Of a stretch of 64,000 bases of DNA, positions 26,762 to 41,700 are shown piece after piece. How positions within the stretch are numbered: the stretch's first letter is position 1; every line of letters starts with the position of its first letter. Made by a program: the position numbers and the translations under genes. The DNA comes from Monarcha castaneiventris obscurior (Eukaryota; Chordata; Aves; Passeriformes; Monarchidae), in NCBI GenBank assembly GCA_026261815.1, contig JAMPIT010000434.1, positions 16,427,001-16,491,000 of the forward strand, in the 5' to 3' direction. Below the pieces are notes generated by a model. It saw only the letters and a program-made list of their open reading frames with translations, ran no database searches and was not told the DNA's origin.

Positions 26762-29700
26762 CTGTAGAACAACAGAGTGAAAGCAAAAAAACAATTAAAG
26801 CAGGCAGCAGTTTTCTTCCGTAAGATGCTACTAAAACATGGCTAATTCAACAAACATGGAAACCCACAGACACAGGCTGGTTTAAGTCAAATACTTAGCT
26901 CCTGATTCACATGCACAATATTCAACTGATGAACAGAAAAAAAATCCACTAGAAGTGAATGGGTAGTACTGCACTTGAGAACAGAAAAATCTATCTTTAA
27001 TGTATAGATACCAGCACGAACATTAGCAAAGGAATGTGCAGTTAGGAAACAATACCAAAAAAACATAATTAAACACAAGGAAGTATCTACTAGTGTGACC
27101 TGTGTGTTTTGTGCAGTGCTCCAGCTTTGGCCATGCCACTCTAAGACACAGACACAGACACACTAAAGGCACGTGGTGCTGCCTGAACATGTGCCTTAAT
27201 TCCAAGGGTGATTTGGAAGACCTGCTGTAAGAGAAAGCTGAAGGAACATTTTTAGACAAGACACAGTAAAGAAAGAACTAAGATCGACTCTTCCAGTATA
27301 TAAAGTGCCTCAAAATTATAGCAATTTTTTACCTTCCCAGTCTAACCCCTTCTTTTAGAAGGTTCAATCAATTTAATAGCAGCAATTTGGCCCTGATTCT
27401 GATTCCATCTGCTGACTTGCCATTTACTGGAGCTACAATTTCAAGCATGTTTCCAAGGCACTGTGGATCTAATTGATTCCACTTTTGGTATCAGGGAGAA
27501 CACCTCCTCTCTCATCACCTGATACAATACTACAGTAGCACACATGGTTTCTTAGGTAAATTTTTCTATTGTTGAAGTACCCTAGAATTTATCCACACTG
27601 ATAGATCAGATTATGTAAGTTACCTACAAGATCCAACCCTCCACAGAACAAAGGCTCACAAAATACTACAGCCTCCCCAGCACAAACACCAACAAACATT
27701 TAGAGATAAATGGTAGGAAAAACAGGTGTGGGAAGGGAGGAGGGAGGAACCTAAGTAAGCCTTTTCCTACAAGGTCCACTTACTGGCTTAGTCAGATGAT
27801 CTTGAACTAATGAGGAGATACATGGAATCCTACAGACTATAGGGAATTCAATACAACCTAGCACTTTAGATATCAGAATTATTTTCCTTTAATGAGCTTT
27901 AACATACAAATCCTGAGACTATGTAACTTCAACATTAAATTACTATTGCACAAACTCTCTTAAATGCTTTGGACTATCTGGTCTCATCATACTCTTGGTT
28001 AAACTTATCTTTCAACATGAAACTATGGTAAATGGTCCTCAAGCACAGCAGCCTATTCTCTATCGAGTCTCTGACCATTACCATCTTTTTTACACGCTGA
28101 GTTTCAACAATTGTTAACAATATCAAAAGAAAAGAAGATTAAAAAAAAAAAGAATATACCCTTGCTGTAGCTTCATCCCAAAGCTGAACTGTCTTTACAC
28201 ATTCATGACCTGTACTGTCCTTTCTTTGGAACATCTTTTGATCCTGCTGCAGAGGGGAACAAAAATGTGCTTCAGATGACTCACAAAACAAGAATGCAGA
28301 ATCTGTTGCTTAAATGGCTTGAATGTCAACTTCAGGTTAGATTTCAACATTTCTGTCCAACCCAACTGTCATACTTCCAAGAAACTTCCAGTAAATCCTG
28401 TCATAATCCACCTTAGTTAGCAGTTAGAACCATAAACAAGTTAAAAGCATGTCTGGACCTCTAGTGAGTGTTAAATAGAAGAAAAATTACATGCTTTTCT
28501 TACCAAAACAGTAATTTTTAGGATATTTGCTTCATAGGAGGGATAGCGTGTAAATTCTTCAAATAAGTAATCCCACTCTGTTGTTAAATGGCCTAAGATT
28601 TCCACTTCTTTCACATATATCACTCTCCTGTTCAAGAAAAAAGAAAGTTTATACTCAATTTCTCCCTGGGACTAAAGCTTTTGCTAGAAAAACTAAACAA
28701 AATGAAAAAGATTTTTTAAGAAGGCGACTTCTATGTGGATTATAATATCCACTCAGTCACAGTGGACCTGTATTTCCTTAATACATTCTGAGACAAACAC
28801 TTGGTCTTTAAAAGTCATAGATGATGTAAGATATCACACAGCATGAGCAGGCCAAGAATGGGGATCAGGAGAGAAGTGTACATTTATCTAAGGCTGCAAA
28901 CAACTAAATTGTTCAATTATCATTCATGGCCTTGGACAGTGCCTCCAAAAGCTTGTCCATCTGCAGCCTGATTTCTGAGGTGAGCTGATAATTATTAAAA
29001 AAACACACTGGGAAGCCTCCATGGTATTATTATGGATGAACCTCTCTCACACATTCAGCCAAGGTGCAAACTGGTGACCCGTGGAATGTGGAAATCATAA
29101 TCCTTTTTGAGTTCTCAAACTCAAGACTGGTAACATCTTGAATTCTAAAACTTGTCTGATCAGTTAAATATTAATTTTCATGCTGGTACAAAGACTTAAG
29201 ACTTCAGTTAGAATATCCTTTCATTAACAAGGCTGTAAATGTGTATTATCCAAACCACTAGCTTCACTGCAAACCCTTACCACAAGCTAATTTGAAAAAC
29301 CAAAACCAAAGCAAAAAACCAGAATATTTCCCTCCGGTATGATGAAAGGGTCACTGATCTCAGAGTAAACTGTCTTCCCAAATTAGTATCCAGCACTGGC
29401 ATCACAACTAGATTACATTTTCCATTAAGGAAACAAAATAAAATATTTTAAAAAATCAAGAAGAAAATAGAGAAGGAAACTAGATAGGCAGAGAATAGCA
29501 ATCAGTTTAGACTTAGCCAGGTGTCTAATCCCCAAGTTGAAATCATGTCAAGCCCTCAGAAAGCATTCAAACTTTAATACCTGTTGGTAACAATAAGGTT
29601 TGCTCTTCTGCCTCTTGGAATTGCACAGTGGTATCGATACACCTCTTTTTCCAACTTTCTGATGTGCAGCTTCTGAAACAGAAACAGAAAGTAATTTGGG

Positions 29701-32700
29701 GGCTGTACGAAAAAAGAAAATCAAATCAAATTGGTGTCTTGAATTCAAAAGCCTTCTGGAAAGTTACCTCACTGTTAGTTCTTTAAAGGCAGGTTCTTAC
29801 AGTGCTCTCAGGGCTGAAGCTGAGTCACTGAAATGTCTGATCTGTTCCACTCAAAGGTGGAACACAGACACTGCTGTACCAGGCTATTTCTCCAGCTTTA
29901 ATTTCTTTCCTGTGCTAGTAATTGTTTGATAATGTTCGTTCTGCTACACCCCACGCTGCAGGCTTCATTCAAGAGTGAAAACCCTGCAGAGGTCATGTAC
30001 CTTTATGAAGTTCATGACCCAAACCCTCAGAAAGGGTCAAGATACAAATTCTCAATGCACCTCAAGATGAGGCTTCTGAAGCACTGAGCAGATATGACCA
30101 TGCAACACCCAAAATACACAAGGGTGTATGAAAGTGCAAGACTCATTGTGTTTTGATTAGACAACTACAACTCAAGTGACAACCTAAACTCTAGAAAAAG
30201 TTTTGAAATAAAACTTGAAATGCTCCTAGGTTTTTTTTGGGCAATTAATCACTGATCTTCTTTTTCAGATTTCCCATTCTGTACACACTCTTTGACTAAA
30301 CTAAAATGTTTCCTAGAGCATGTCACCATGATTACAACATTCCATCAACAACACAGACCAGCACAGAAGACAGGCTCACAGTCACCCCCACATCAAGCTC
30401 CCAATAACACTGGATTAAAGGCAGCAAGACTCAAAGAGTGACACCTGAATGTCTTTGTGGGAAAGGAATGCACATCAAAACATCATGCAGAAAAAGATAA
30501 AAGTGTGAAATTAATAATATGCTACCAGTGGGAACCCAGCCTCAAAGTGAGTATGAGAATAAATCTGTGTCAACTACTGGTTTTGCTAATATGCAAAAAG
30601 TCTTTAAAAAAGACACTTATAAATAGTGTTTAATTAGCAAAAATTAGCAAGACAGTTCTACAAGCATAAAGCCAATGTGCATTAGCTTTGCACCCTCTAG
30701 GTCAATACAAGCACTTTTTTATGCTACAACCTGTTCTAAGGGCAAATGGGCAGCTCCTGTGTTGGAACATGGGAAACGTAAGGAAGAATGCCTGGGTGCA
30801 GAATGCATGCACTTCACATCAACCTTTAGCCACTGCCTGCAAAGGGGTGCCCCAAAATTAGTTTGATATTCTTCAGGGCAAAAGTAAGATGACTTTCAGT
30901 TCATTTAACAGCTGCTACTGTGGAATTCAGCCTCTGTAACAGTAAATTCCTCAAGTTGTTTCTGACAAACAAAAAAGAGGAAGGACTAAAACTTCAGTAT
31001 GTTTTCAGTTATTTCTTGTAAATAGCCATTTCCTTTTGTATTTCCATAGATGGACCCATAAAACCAATGAGATGACTACAGAGGCTCCACTTGACTCCAC
31101 AGCTGTCTGTCTGTGCTCAACAGGTTTAACTCTATGCAGTTTAAGTAACCAAAATTGAAAGATCAGCTTACATAAGAATCAATTAAAAGAAGGTTCAACT
31201 TTTTTTTATATTTGCATTTTATTTTCATATATTCAAAATTTCAACAAATATCTTAAAGCATCATCATACATCACAACTGACTCCAAAAAATCCTTTAATC
31301 TCAAAAGTGGATGAATATTCAAGAGCTGAAATCAACAGCACAGTGTTTTCCTGGACTTGCTCTCTAGTGATGTTATGTTTTGAAAAACATTTTAATCCAG
31401 TATTTTTCAGCAACCAAAACCATAGGGTAAACCAACATCTATAAAAAAATATCCCTTTCTGACCATCTTAAAAATTTCTGAAACTGTACAATGTACATGA
31501 AAGGAAAAAAAGATGCCAGAAAGACTGCTCATCTCAAAGTGTCTTCAAAACATTAGAAGAAACAAGGCAGCATATGACTAAAATGAAAAGACGAACTCAC
31601 ATTTTATACCTGACCCATAGCTGTTTCAAAAACAAGTAAAAAATTTAAGAAATAGAAAACCCACCACCATGTGAAGACTGTAATTCAAAGGCTGCAATCC
31701 TTATTCTGGATCCTTTTGTTGAATATGAAGAAATTAGACATGCCACATATTTAAACAGATTTATTCATAAGCATGTTTCTCTATTCAAACTCAAAGCTTT
31801 GGAAAGAAAGCCTGTTTCTCATAACTTCAGAAACAATCCCGATAGTATTTTTAGATTTTACATGCAATATGTTACCAAAGTAAGAGCTCCCACTGAGGCC
31901 TGTGCCTAAAAGATGCAGTATTTCTCAGAGCTATTCTCAATACACCTGATAGATTATGTAAAAAGGGGGTTGCACTTGATGTAAATTACTCCATGATCTG
32001 CACACTCTTAAAATTCAGACATCTTTATCAAAAGCTGTTATTTTTATGAGCATACTAGAGCACTTTGAAGAAGTTAACTCATTCTTATTTTACGTGGAAA
32101 TGAAAGAACCAGTGCAAATTTACACAGCAGAACAGTGAGTCAACCAGAAATAGAAGCTGCAGTTTCCAGCATAGTCTACGCTCTGCCACACAACACTGTC
32201 TCACCACCCTGCCTCAATTATTCATGAGGTGCTCTGCATTCTTTATAAAGCTCCATGCTTTAACTGGGAAATGAAACAAAGTAATGCCACAGGCATTGAA
32301 TAATGTATGAGTGACATCATGGCAGCCCTGAGAGCTGGGTGAGCAGCAGCCCCTCACGGGGCACAGCCCCGCCATGCCAAAGGCTCCCACCACCTGCTCC
32401 AGCAAACCTCAACCCAAACACTCCTCAGACATGATTAAAGCTCATGAGAACGGATTCCTTGGAAAACAATTCTCCTCGAGCTGCCCTATTCATCCTTTGA
32501 GATCTCCAGCTATCCTGTGCATTTTTGTTTAACAAAACACATCGAGTACACTGAGCCTGCAGATCTGACTTCCCTTCAGGTTCTGAACGGACTGAGCACA
32601 ACCCTCCACAGCCCACACACACCAGATCCAGCTCTTCTGGGACAAGCAACTGCAGAAACAAATTTACACAACTGAGCTGATCTACTCCACCTGCTGCAGT

Positions 32701-35700
32701 CCTCAGTTTGTACCAAAAACTCCACTTCCCTGTGGAAAAAGTACCTTTTCTTTTAAAACCTGCATGTTTACTCCTCCTAAGACAAGCTCTAATGCCTACA
32801 TTTCACACACAAGTAATTAAGTGAAACATTTTTCCATCCAGTCACTGGATGGTATTGAGGCATCTGCTCCTTAAGGTAACTTTACAAGGTTTCCACCCTG
32901 TGAGCCTATATTTATTTTAAAGGGACATATGCATTAAATGTAGTTAAAGTAGGTGAAAAGGTGAGGGTTCTGGTTAAACTACTTGTAAGATAGGATCAAA
33001 ACTGATCCAAAAATAAACAGCACTTGTACCTATTGTGATGAAATTTGTAATTGCACATAGTACTGACTTTCTGACTCATCTTTTTCATTAAATATCCAAT
33101 TTCGTGTAAAGACACTGTCCTGTCTTGCTTCTAATTTACATTAGAAAACAAAGCCTTCCCAACAGTGACCTCTAGCACAAAAATCAAAATCAGTTAATTA
33201 AACCTCTCCTGTATTCCATGAAGTGTCTTGTTCAAAGAAGCAAACTGTATTTAGTGAACTGTACAGAGGATTCATTCCTGGTTTGTATCCAGTTCCAATC
33301 TACACCATTTAAGAGTGGAGGAACTGCATAATATCAAATTTTCTGTGTCGACTGTGCCACCTTTCCTTTTTGCTAGATGTAAAAACATGGTAAAAAAAAA
33401 AAAAACAAAACTCAAGAAGAAAAATTTGGCCTGCTTAGTATATCACAACTTAATTTCATTTAATCAGCTAAACAAAACTCACTAAATGTTTTTTTGAACA
33501 ATTTTAAATTGACCATTACATTCTAAAAGGCATTACCAGCAAAGATGCTTCTGTTCAACATTTTTTCCCCACATGATAGGTGAAAAATTTGCCCTGACAA
33601 CAGCTTGTTAAGCTTAGCTTGCTAAAAACAAAAAATTTTTGGCATCACTTAGTTTAGAAATATATATATACTTTTATATATATGTGTGTGTGCATGTATG
33701 TGTCTAAATTCCTGTTAACAGCTGAAAGTTTACACTTATTTATGTTGAAGAGCAAAGCCCCTGAAGATTCTGTGAATGAAAACCATAGACAGCTAAGCTG
33801 GCTGTATATTTTAACTGAGAAATGTTCATAAAGAACCAGTAACAGTAACTTGAAGGCATAGTTGGTCAGCAGATATGTAGCTGACAGGCCTATGGCATAG
33901 TACAGAAACCACAAGTACAGGTTTTCTCAGCATTTATATGAAAACAGTACTTCTAGATCATGCAATTATAAGCATTTTCCCTGAAATTCCACTCAATATC
34001 ACTATTTTAAATATTGCTTAAGATGTTGCTCTCCCCCTCTCTCCACAGCTCTTAGCTCTAGGAGAACACCAATAAATAGATGAACTCCGGATCTAACCTA
34101 CTGTGATTCTTTTTTCCTTCTGTTGCTGCCATTCATAAGGAGCTAAGCATCCCTAGAAAAATAAATATCCAGAAAACCCTCCCTGTCTCTCCCATCTGAG
34201 TCACTCATCTAATCTTACTGAAGATGATTACCCAAGTTTGTTTTCTTAGCCTGGACAACATGAAACACCGTTTTATTCAACTGCTACACAGAAAAGATAG
34301 GGATGAAGGAGAGAGGACATGGTAAATGCAATCATGCCCTTTAAATACTTAAGGCAGATAAAAAAACAGTGACAGAAATAGACAATAAATATGGAAAATG
34401 TTTACTCCATTATTCCAGTTCTTGCTGCATGCCAGGAGAGAAGGAGAAAGAAAAGATATGTTAGGAATAGAACAGGGAATAAGGATTAAAAGACCATCTA
34501 CAAACAAGTAGCAAATATCCAAGTTTTTGTCTTAAAATCTTAATATAGGCAGTTATTTTACTCTAACTTTTTAGCAACAGAATAAGCATTTAAAGGTAAA
34601 TTTTAAGAACATGAAGTCTAAAATACAAATTAACCAGATTCCATCTAGAACTTGAAAATTCATGTTATTCATCTTCCATATGTTAGGCACATCCACATGA
34701 GAAAGCAGGCTAAATGTCCACACAGTGCCTGTAGCTATGACAGATTGCTATTATGAATAACATAAGGAAAAACCAAACAGTGGTACTTTGAAAATTCATG
34801 CAGTTTTTTGAAGTGCTGATACAACCAAACAATTCAAGCTCCATTAATCTTTTTAAAAAGTTGCTTAGTTTGTAAACCAACCTCAGCTTTGTTATAAAGA
34901 CAAAAAACTTGGAACTATCAAAATCAGGTTTTTGCCACATATTTAAATCTTAATCCTAATAATTCTTAATCCTGCTACTTCCTTCCAGAGAATGAGAAGT
35001 GATTACAGAACATAAAATGGAGAAGACCATATAACAGCAATGCTGCAGTTTCCTTTTTGTATTCAGCTTACACCAAGCACTGGGCCTCCCCTGCTATCCA
35101 GGCCTGCCTCATGAAATAGGCTGGGGCAAATTTTTATTTCAGATAATGACTGCTCCAGATTGATTGCAACTTAATCCTTTAGGGAACCCTGGAGGTTAGA
35201 GAATTTTAATGGTGTTTACACTGCAAAACATACCTCAAATAAATCATAGCCCTCAGCTTCCACCCTGTTGTAGGGCCGGATGATGCCATCCTCACGGATG
35301 AGGCGTGGGGGACGCAGATTTGACACTTCTTCTGTTGATTCTGCCACCCTGCCATAGACAGTGCAAGAGGATTCTGCTAAGCTTCACACAATCCTGAGTT
35401 TCACCAATACACCTTTAACAAGTCACCCTTTCACTTGCCACACATCCCACGTACACATCCTGCAGATATAAATAATAAAGACACACTGATAATAATAAAT
35501 CAAAAGTAGCAGTAGCCAATTAAACAGCTACAGAATAAGCTGGAGAACTTTATTCCCAAATGCAGGTAATTTACTAAGGGTTCTCAAGTTTATTAACACA
35601 CTATCCAAAGGTCCCCTTAAAACACATGGAGCCCCTGATGTGCACTGCTAACCAAATTTCAAACTGGGAAGTTTTACTTTGAAAATTTCAGTGGTCTATT

Positions 35701-38700
35701 TTTCATAGTAAATTTAACTGACATTTGTCATCAGGGGAAGGAGCAAAAGGATAAAAATGATTCGTTATTGTCTACCTGGACTTCAACTCTGCAACATGTT
35801 CTCTGAAGCAGCAATTTCCTCATCATCATAAAATATACCTGTTACAGGCTACTGGACATTTCTCAACCCCACATATCATCCATCCTGCTTTTTGTATTTA
35901 ACAGATAATAGTGTGCTACTACTGGAGCACTTTACCACCTGGTATCCAACACAGAAGGAGTATTCAAAACCCCCTCTTGGCACTGTACCTTTGAATTCCC
36001 TGGAAGGTACTGCTTGCCATATCTACAATGCCTCCTGTCGGGCGGGCTACCACTCCTACAAGCCCCTTTCCAATTCCTTTGAAGAATCCAGCTGCACCTT
36101 CTTTTTTAGCCCCTTTAAAAGAAAGGAAACAGAAAAATAAATGTTTTCATGACCTGCTTGAAGATACTAACAGAATTCAACCATTACTGCCATTTGGTGA
36201 AGAAAACTGTTTTGTATTGGAAACAGCCCACAGCCATTGATTGCAGAGTCCTGTTGTACAAAGAGCTGTCTGTGGAAAGTCACCCACTGCTTCCTTGTGT
36301 GCTCAGACACATCACTGTTCACTTAATGCCTTACCAGCCTCTGAAGGGCCCTGAACCCAGATGTCATCAAGATTCTCCTTCTCACATTTTCAGTCTGGAC
36401 TATAGGCCACACATCAGATTTTTGTAAGTTGACAGTAATAACAAAATATTCTGAAGACACTAAGATGCACAAGTGTGACAGAAGTTAACTATTTCTAACT
36501 CAAAATTACATGGCTCTGCTGATACATAACTATGGAAGAGCCAAAGGAGTGTCCAGAAAGCATCTGTGTTCATCCACCAAAGAGACAAGGACTATGTATC
36601 AAAGTATCACCCAAAAGCTATAAAATACCACACACTAACAATTGACTCCCAACATTTCAATCACTGTGACTTTAAGATTAGTAAGAGGCATTTTATCCTG
36701 GGTATTTTTCGTATCTATCATATTCATGAAGTAACAGGAACAAATACTGACTTCAGGCATAAGACCAAATTCGCTTTTTAAGATTTCTCTGACTTTAGGA
36801 GTCACAAAAAACTTTTTCAGTTGGTGATTTTTTACTTTATTATTTTTACTACCTTTATTCTGGCTTCAGACAATAGATTGGGTACTACAGCAGGCCTAAC
36901 AAAATACATCACAGAGACAAGCACCTCTTAACTCATACAGAGCTCTAAAAGGTGGTAAAGCCAATAACATATAAAGATATTTGAGGAAGTCGTGTAAGTT
37001 CATATTTGATTAAGAAATATAAAAATCTTGCTACACCTTAGCATCACCACACTTAGATTGATATTTCTTAACATTACAAAATGAACTGTAAAGTATTGAG
37101 AAACCACTTAAGCTATGCAGTGCAGCCTTCGTGCTTACCTTCTACTGGTTTAGTGATGATGCCTGTGACACCTCCAACAACACCCTAAAACAAAGATAAT
37201 TTTAAGTTCCCAATGAGAAACTGGAATGCTGTCAGTCCAACTGGGCAACCCATTGTCTCACATCCTTACTTTGAAACTTTATAATGTAAAGTTCAGTATC
37301 AGAAATATTGTTTGACTAGGGGTTTCAGCTTTGTTTTTTTTCTTACTCTATATTTTTAAGAAAACTATAACTGAGGGAAAGACTTGACCTTGCAGTCAAT
37401 TCTGTCATTCAAGAAAGGACCCAATTACTTTAATTACCTAAGACATTTGTTGAACATGAGTAACTATTTATTTATTTATACAATTCACAGGAGAAATTGG
37501 TGTTATTTCCTGTTCAAGATCCTAACTTCAGTTCCTCAGGCTGACCAGAAACATGACCTCAAACTCTACAGCTGATTCACTACACTGAGTCTCCCCTACA
37601 CCCACTGCCTGTTTGTCTCTTCTGTTTGGTTAATGTACTGACAAAGACAATACCAAACTTTGCAGCAGGTAGTTTTCAAGCACAGATCCCAAGCTGGCAC
37701 ATCAACCACTCCTCTCCAAATCCATACCCGTAACAGGCCTTTTCCTCCTTTGGCCAGGCTCTCCCCAAAGTCTTTTGGCTGCCGGCCCATTTCCTCTCTC
37801 CTTTTCTGCTGAAATTCCTCATCCAGAGTAATGGCAGCCAAGCCTTTGCCAACAGTACCAGTGATCCTGGACACCACCCCTGCTGCCCCACCTGGGGGAA
37901 CAGGGCACAAAGCAAAAGTTATGCACTTCCACAGCTTAACAGCAGACAACACACAGGAAGCCAAGAAGTTCCTAGCAATTTCCCTTCATATTCAGTTTAG
38001 ATACGATGAATTTACACAGAGCAAGTACCACATGTTGTCCATGAGAAGACTCCAGAATCTGGTCTGATACCCATAGATACAGCAATAGGGAACACTTGCA
38101 TCACTTCACTACAGGTGATACAGTATATTGGATGAAATAGTATTTTTTCTAATTACTGTTAAGATATAGCTAAAAAAAAATCTAAAGTAATTGTAATAGA
38201 ACACACCTCAGGCTTCTCCAGACACTTTAGGACCATTAAAATTATGCTTTTTATTTATCCAGAGCATGTTACTAATTAAGTTATATATGCTATCTATCTA
38301 TCTATCTATCTACCTCACTTTGGTTGCTCAGTCTACAAACAGACGTTTAGACGGATTCAGGTAAATTATGTGTGAATGATCTGCATCACAAATACTGACA
38401 ACAGTATGACAACCTTAAATACTTGTGGTATTCAGAAAAATAGCAAATAATGTGGGAATTTACCAAAAGAAGAACAGTATGACACATACCCACTGTGTGC
38501 CCAAGAAGGCTTCTAACACCAATTACAAAGCCTTCAGCAAATTCTTCAGGTCCTTGAACAGCACCCTGAAAATGAAGCTTATTATGAATAGCAGAAAACT
38601 ATGCAATTGACGCATTTGTTTCAAGAAAAACCAGCAATTCCTTTACACCAGTGCAGGTAAGGCCATATGAATAGGTTACTTCTTCAAAGCTCACACTGAA

Positions 38701-41700
38701 AAATTACTGCTGCCTGCCTGTTCAGGGTGTGGAGTACAGTGACACCAAAACTATAATCCTACCAGTACATGCAATCAGCTGCCTATAAGGACACAGTTAA
38801 AGAAGTCATACCTGGAATGGCTCATAGAAGAAAGCCTCGACTCCCTCAGACAAACCTCTGATTAAACCAAATGGATTTCCAAGAACATCTAATCCAAGTA
38901 CAAGAACATACATCTGTTTCAGGAACTAAATGATGAGAGGGAAGAAAAAAGGCAAAAAACAAAAGCAGTGTTACAAGATGTTGTCACATACACCAGAACC
39001 CAAGGATGATACATTTTTTAATTTACTACCCCAGAAAGGTATTAGAGTACCCAACTAAGTATTTGGTGAAGAAAAATAAAATCTTCTTTAAGGCACATAC
39101 CCAAAATTTTACACAAAGGCTTGACTAAATAAGCTTACTTGTTCACTATAATGTCTAACAACTCTCATCCTCAGTTGATCTCTGTTGTAGAACTGGTATT
39201 TAATTTCAAAGAAAGCAAGTCTGAAAGACAAGTAATCATACATTAGTTAAAGATACCCTTCCTCATTCAAATACTTCTCTGCTTTCCTTCAGATAATCCT
39301 GAAGACATATTGCCTTAAAAAGGATCTCAAAGCCCATCTTCCCTCCATGCCTTCCTTTCCCCTAAGGCTTTATAAACTTATACCAAAGTCAGTCAGCAAA
39401 GTTTACCATGGACCCAATTATTAAGTGTACAGCAGCTTTAGTCAAAGTATGAAACAAAGAAACCAAACTAACAACTCCAGCCAATTTTATTCTCTTACTT
39501 GAAAATAAGATCATCCACATCTGTTAGAGTAGCTCCAATACTTTTCAACAGCAAATTCAGAGAATGGATGGCTATCATTTCTTCCCCCTTATCTGATGCT
39601 TCTCCACCAGAAGCCAGAGACAAGCTCAAATGCAACTGTCAAGGCAGAATTAGTAGAACAAACCAAATCAAGACTGAAGAAAAGCCAAACCAGAGCAGAC
39701 AGGTTGTGTGGTGCACATTAAACAAATAAGTGGTGAAAGCAGAGGAAAGCTATAATTTCTGCTACTGAGGATTTTTCTTCCTTTGCTCCAAAAACATCTA
39801 ACTACTTCAAGAGAGATATGAAGGTAATCCCATGAAAGTGTATTTTAATACAATTTATGATACATTACTTGGATACCTTCAGGCCAGTACTTTAACTGGC
39901 TTTCAGCATTATTACACCCATTGATTCTTCCCACTTAGTGAAGGTTAAAGGTCTGTTTGTACTTATGAGCAACAAAGGAAGTTTTCCAACAAAGTATTAA
40001 ATTCTAGAGAACATAAAATCCCCACTAGGGATGTATTTACTGTAATGAACTAACTGGATGTTTTATTAACCAATAACCTCTCTACTGCATACCTTAATTG
40101 GAGAAATATGGAAATGTTCAAAGAAGCTGAGCATTGAGAGGTCTGTAAGGGAAGACTCCATGAGCTCGGTGTTAAGTGCATCCACATCTTGCTGAATTAA
40201 TTTAGACTGGTATCATCATTAAAAAAAAATAAAAGGAAGTTAATCTCATCCACATATATGTAATACACTTAATCATATTGTATCTAAATGTGTTTTTATA
40301 GATAGATAAACAGTAGAAAAAATAATCATAGTCAAATACAGTTAACTACTTAAACAGGAGTGTATTAATAAATCCAAGGATTAAAAAAAACCCAATCCAC
40401 AACATACACAAAACTTCAGGGTGATCTTTCCATTTTATGTTATATTGATATTCACCTAAATTCCTCAATCATTTAAGGTCCCATTCCAGCAAAAATCAGT
40501 TTCTCTCATACATTACCCTTTGTCTTTCAGCTTCTGGGTCTGTAGATGGAGTGAAAAGTTCACTAAGTGCTCCTAAAAATCCTTGATCAATTTTCAGTGC
40601 CATTTCCTGGATAAGAACCATGAAGTACCTAAAATGTGAAAAACAGCGTACACTGTTATAAATTTAACTTAAATATTACATGCTTACCCTACACAAGTGA
40701 AGTCTTGCTATGCAATGTCACATATTAAGATTTACAATGCACAATATCAACTGTCAGTTTACAGCTAGAAGTGCTTACTGGCCAGCTCTGCACAGCAAAC
40801 AGACACAACTCTGACACTGTAGTACAAGAAGGAAATAATTCTGATTACTAAAGAAGGTGCATAACAGTCCCTTCATGCGGGGACTTCCTTATTTTCTAAA
40901 AGTAAGTTCCTTTTCAAACAATGTTTTTTCACTGGAGACATTTTAAAACTCAATCCAAAGTTAAGAGCTGTTTGGATAGGAGAAAAAACTTCAGAAAAAA
41001 GTTCCCTTCTAAAATGTATTACATCTCTAAAATCAAATTACAACACACTGTTACACTCACTTGAATTGCAGGACTTGGCTGTATTCATTGAATCTAGTGA
41101 TGATGCTGATGTCAATGAAGGGTTTTGGCTCTAAAGAGAAAAAACCACTTAAAAATAAGTTGCCAAGCTCCTACTTTCAAGGCTGAATAAATCTGGTATT
41201 ACTATAGGCGTTCTCTTACCTGAATCCAAAGCAATCGACTTGGGAGGAGCTACAGGGTGAAATACAACAGGAAACATCGATCCTGGTAATTGATTATCAA
41301 CCTAAAAAATTATTGCATAATTACAGGAATATTTTAGTGACATGAAAATCAAACACAATTCCCCTTTTAGAAGGCTTGAGAAACTTGTTTATAAATTGTG
41401 TTCAAGAAGAACATCCTACTTATTTGGGTGGAAGGAGGAAAGAGTGAAAGGATTACTCTGAAATCATCATGGAATGTTACTCATTTAGTTATAAAAGGTC
41501 AGATGGCTGCAAGTACTGCACAAGGGATGATTAGAGAGGTTCACACCCACAAAGGCTCACCTATAAGGTGTGCAGCTGATGGCATACATTGACTGTCTAG
41601 TGAAAACTACCTTCCGGCAAAAGTAAAAACAAAATCAAAGATAAAAGGAAAGAGCAAACTTCCCCAGCAGCTGGTCAGAAAAAGCACCAGGGTCCTCAGT

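Larger units (their letters stand above)
29673..35233 (-). other. Large VPS13C intron between helix region and PH-like domain
   Basis: 5561 bp, the longest intron in the window. It contains a 14-A run (33392-33405), a TA/TG repeat (33659-33702) and a locally GC- and CpG-richer stretch around 32320-32660. I see no exon in it with conserved VPS13 motifs. Confidence 0.85.
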
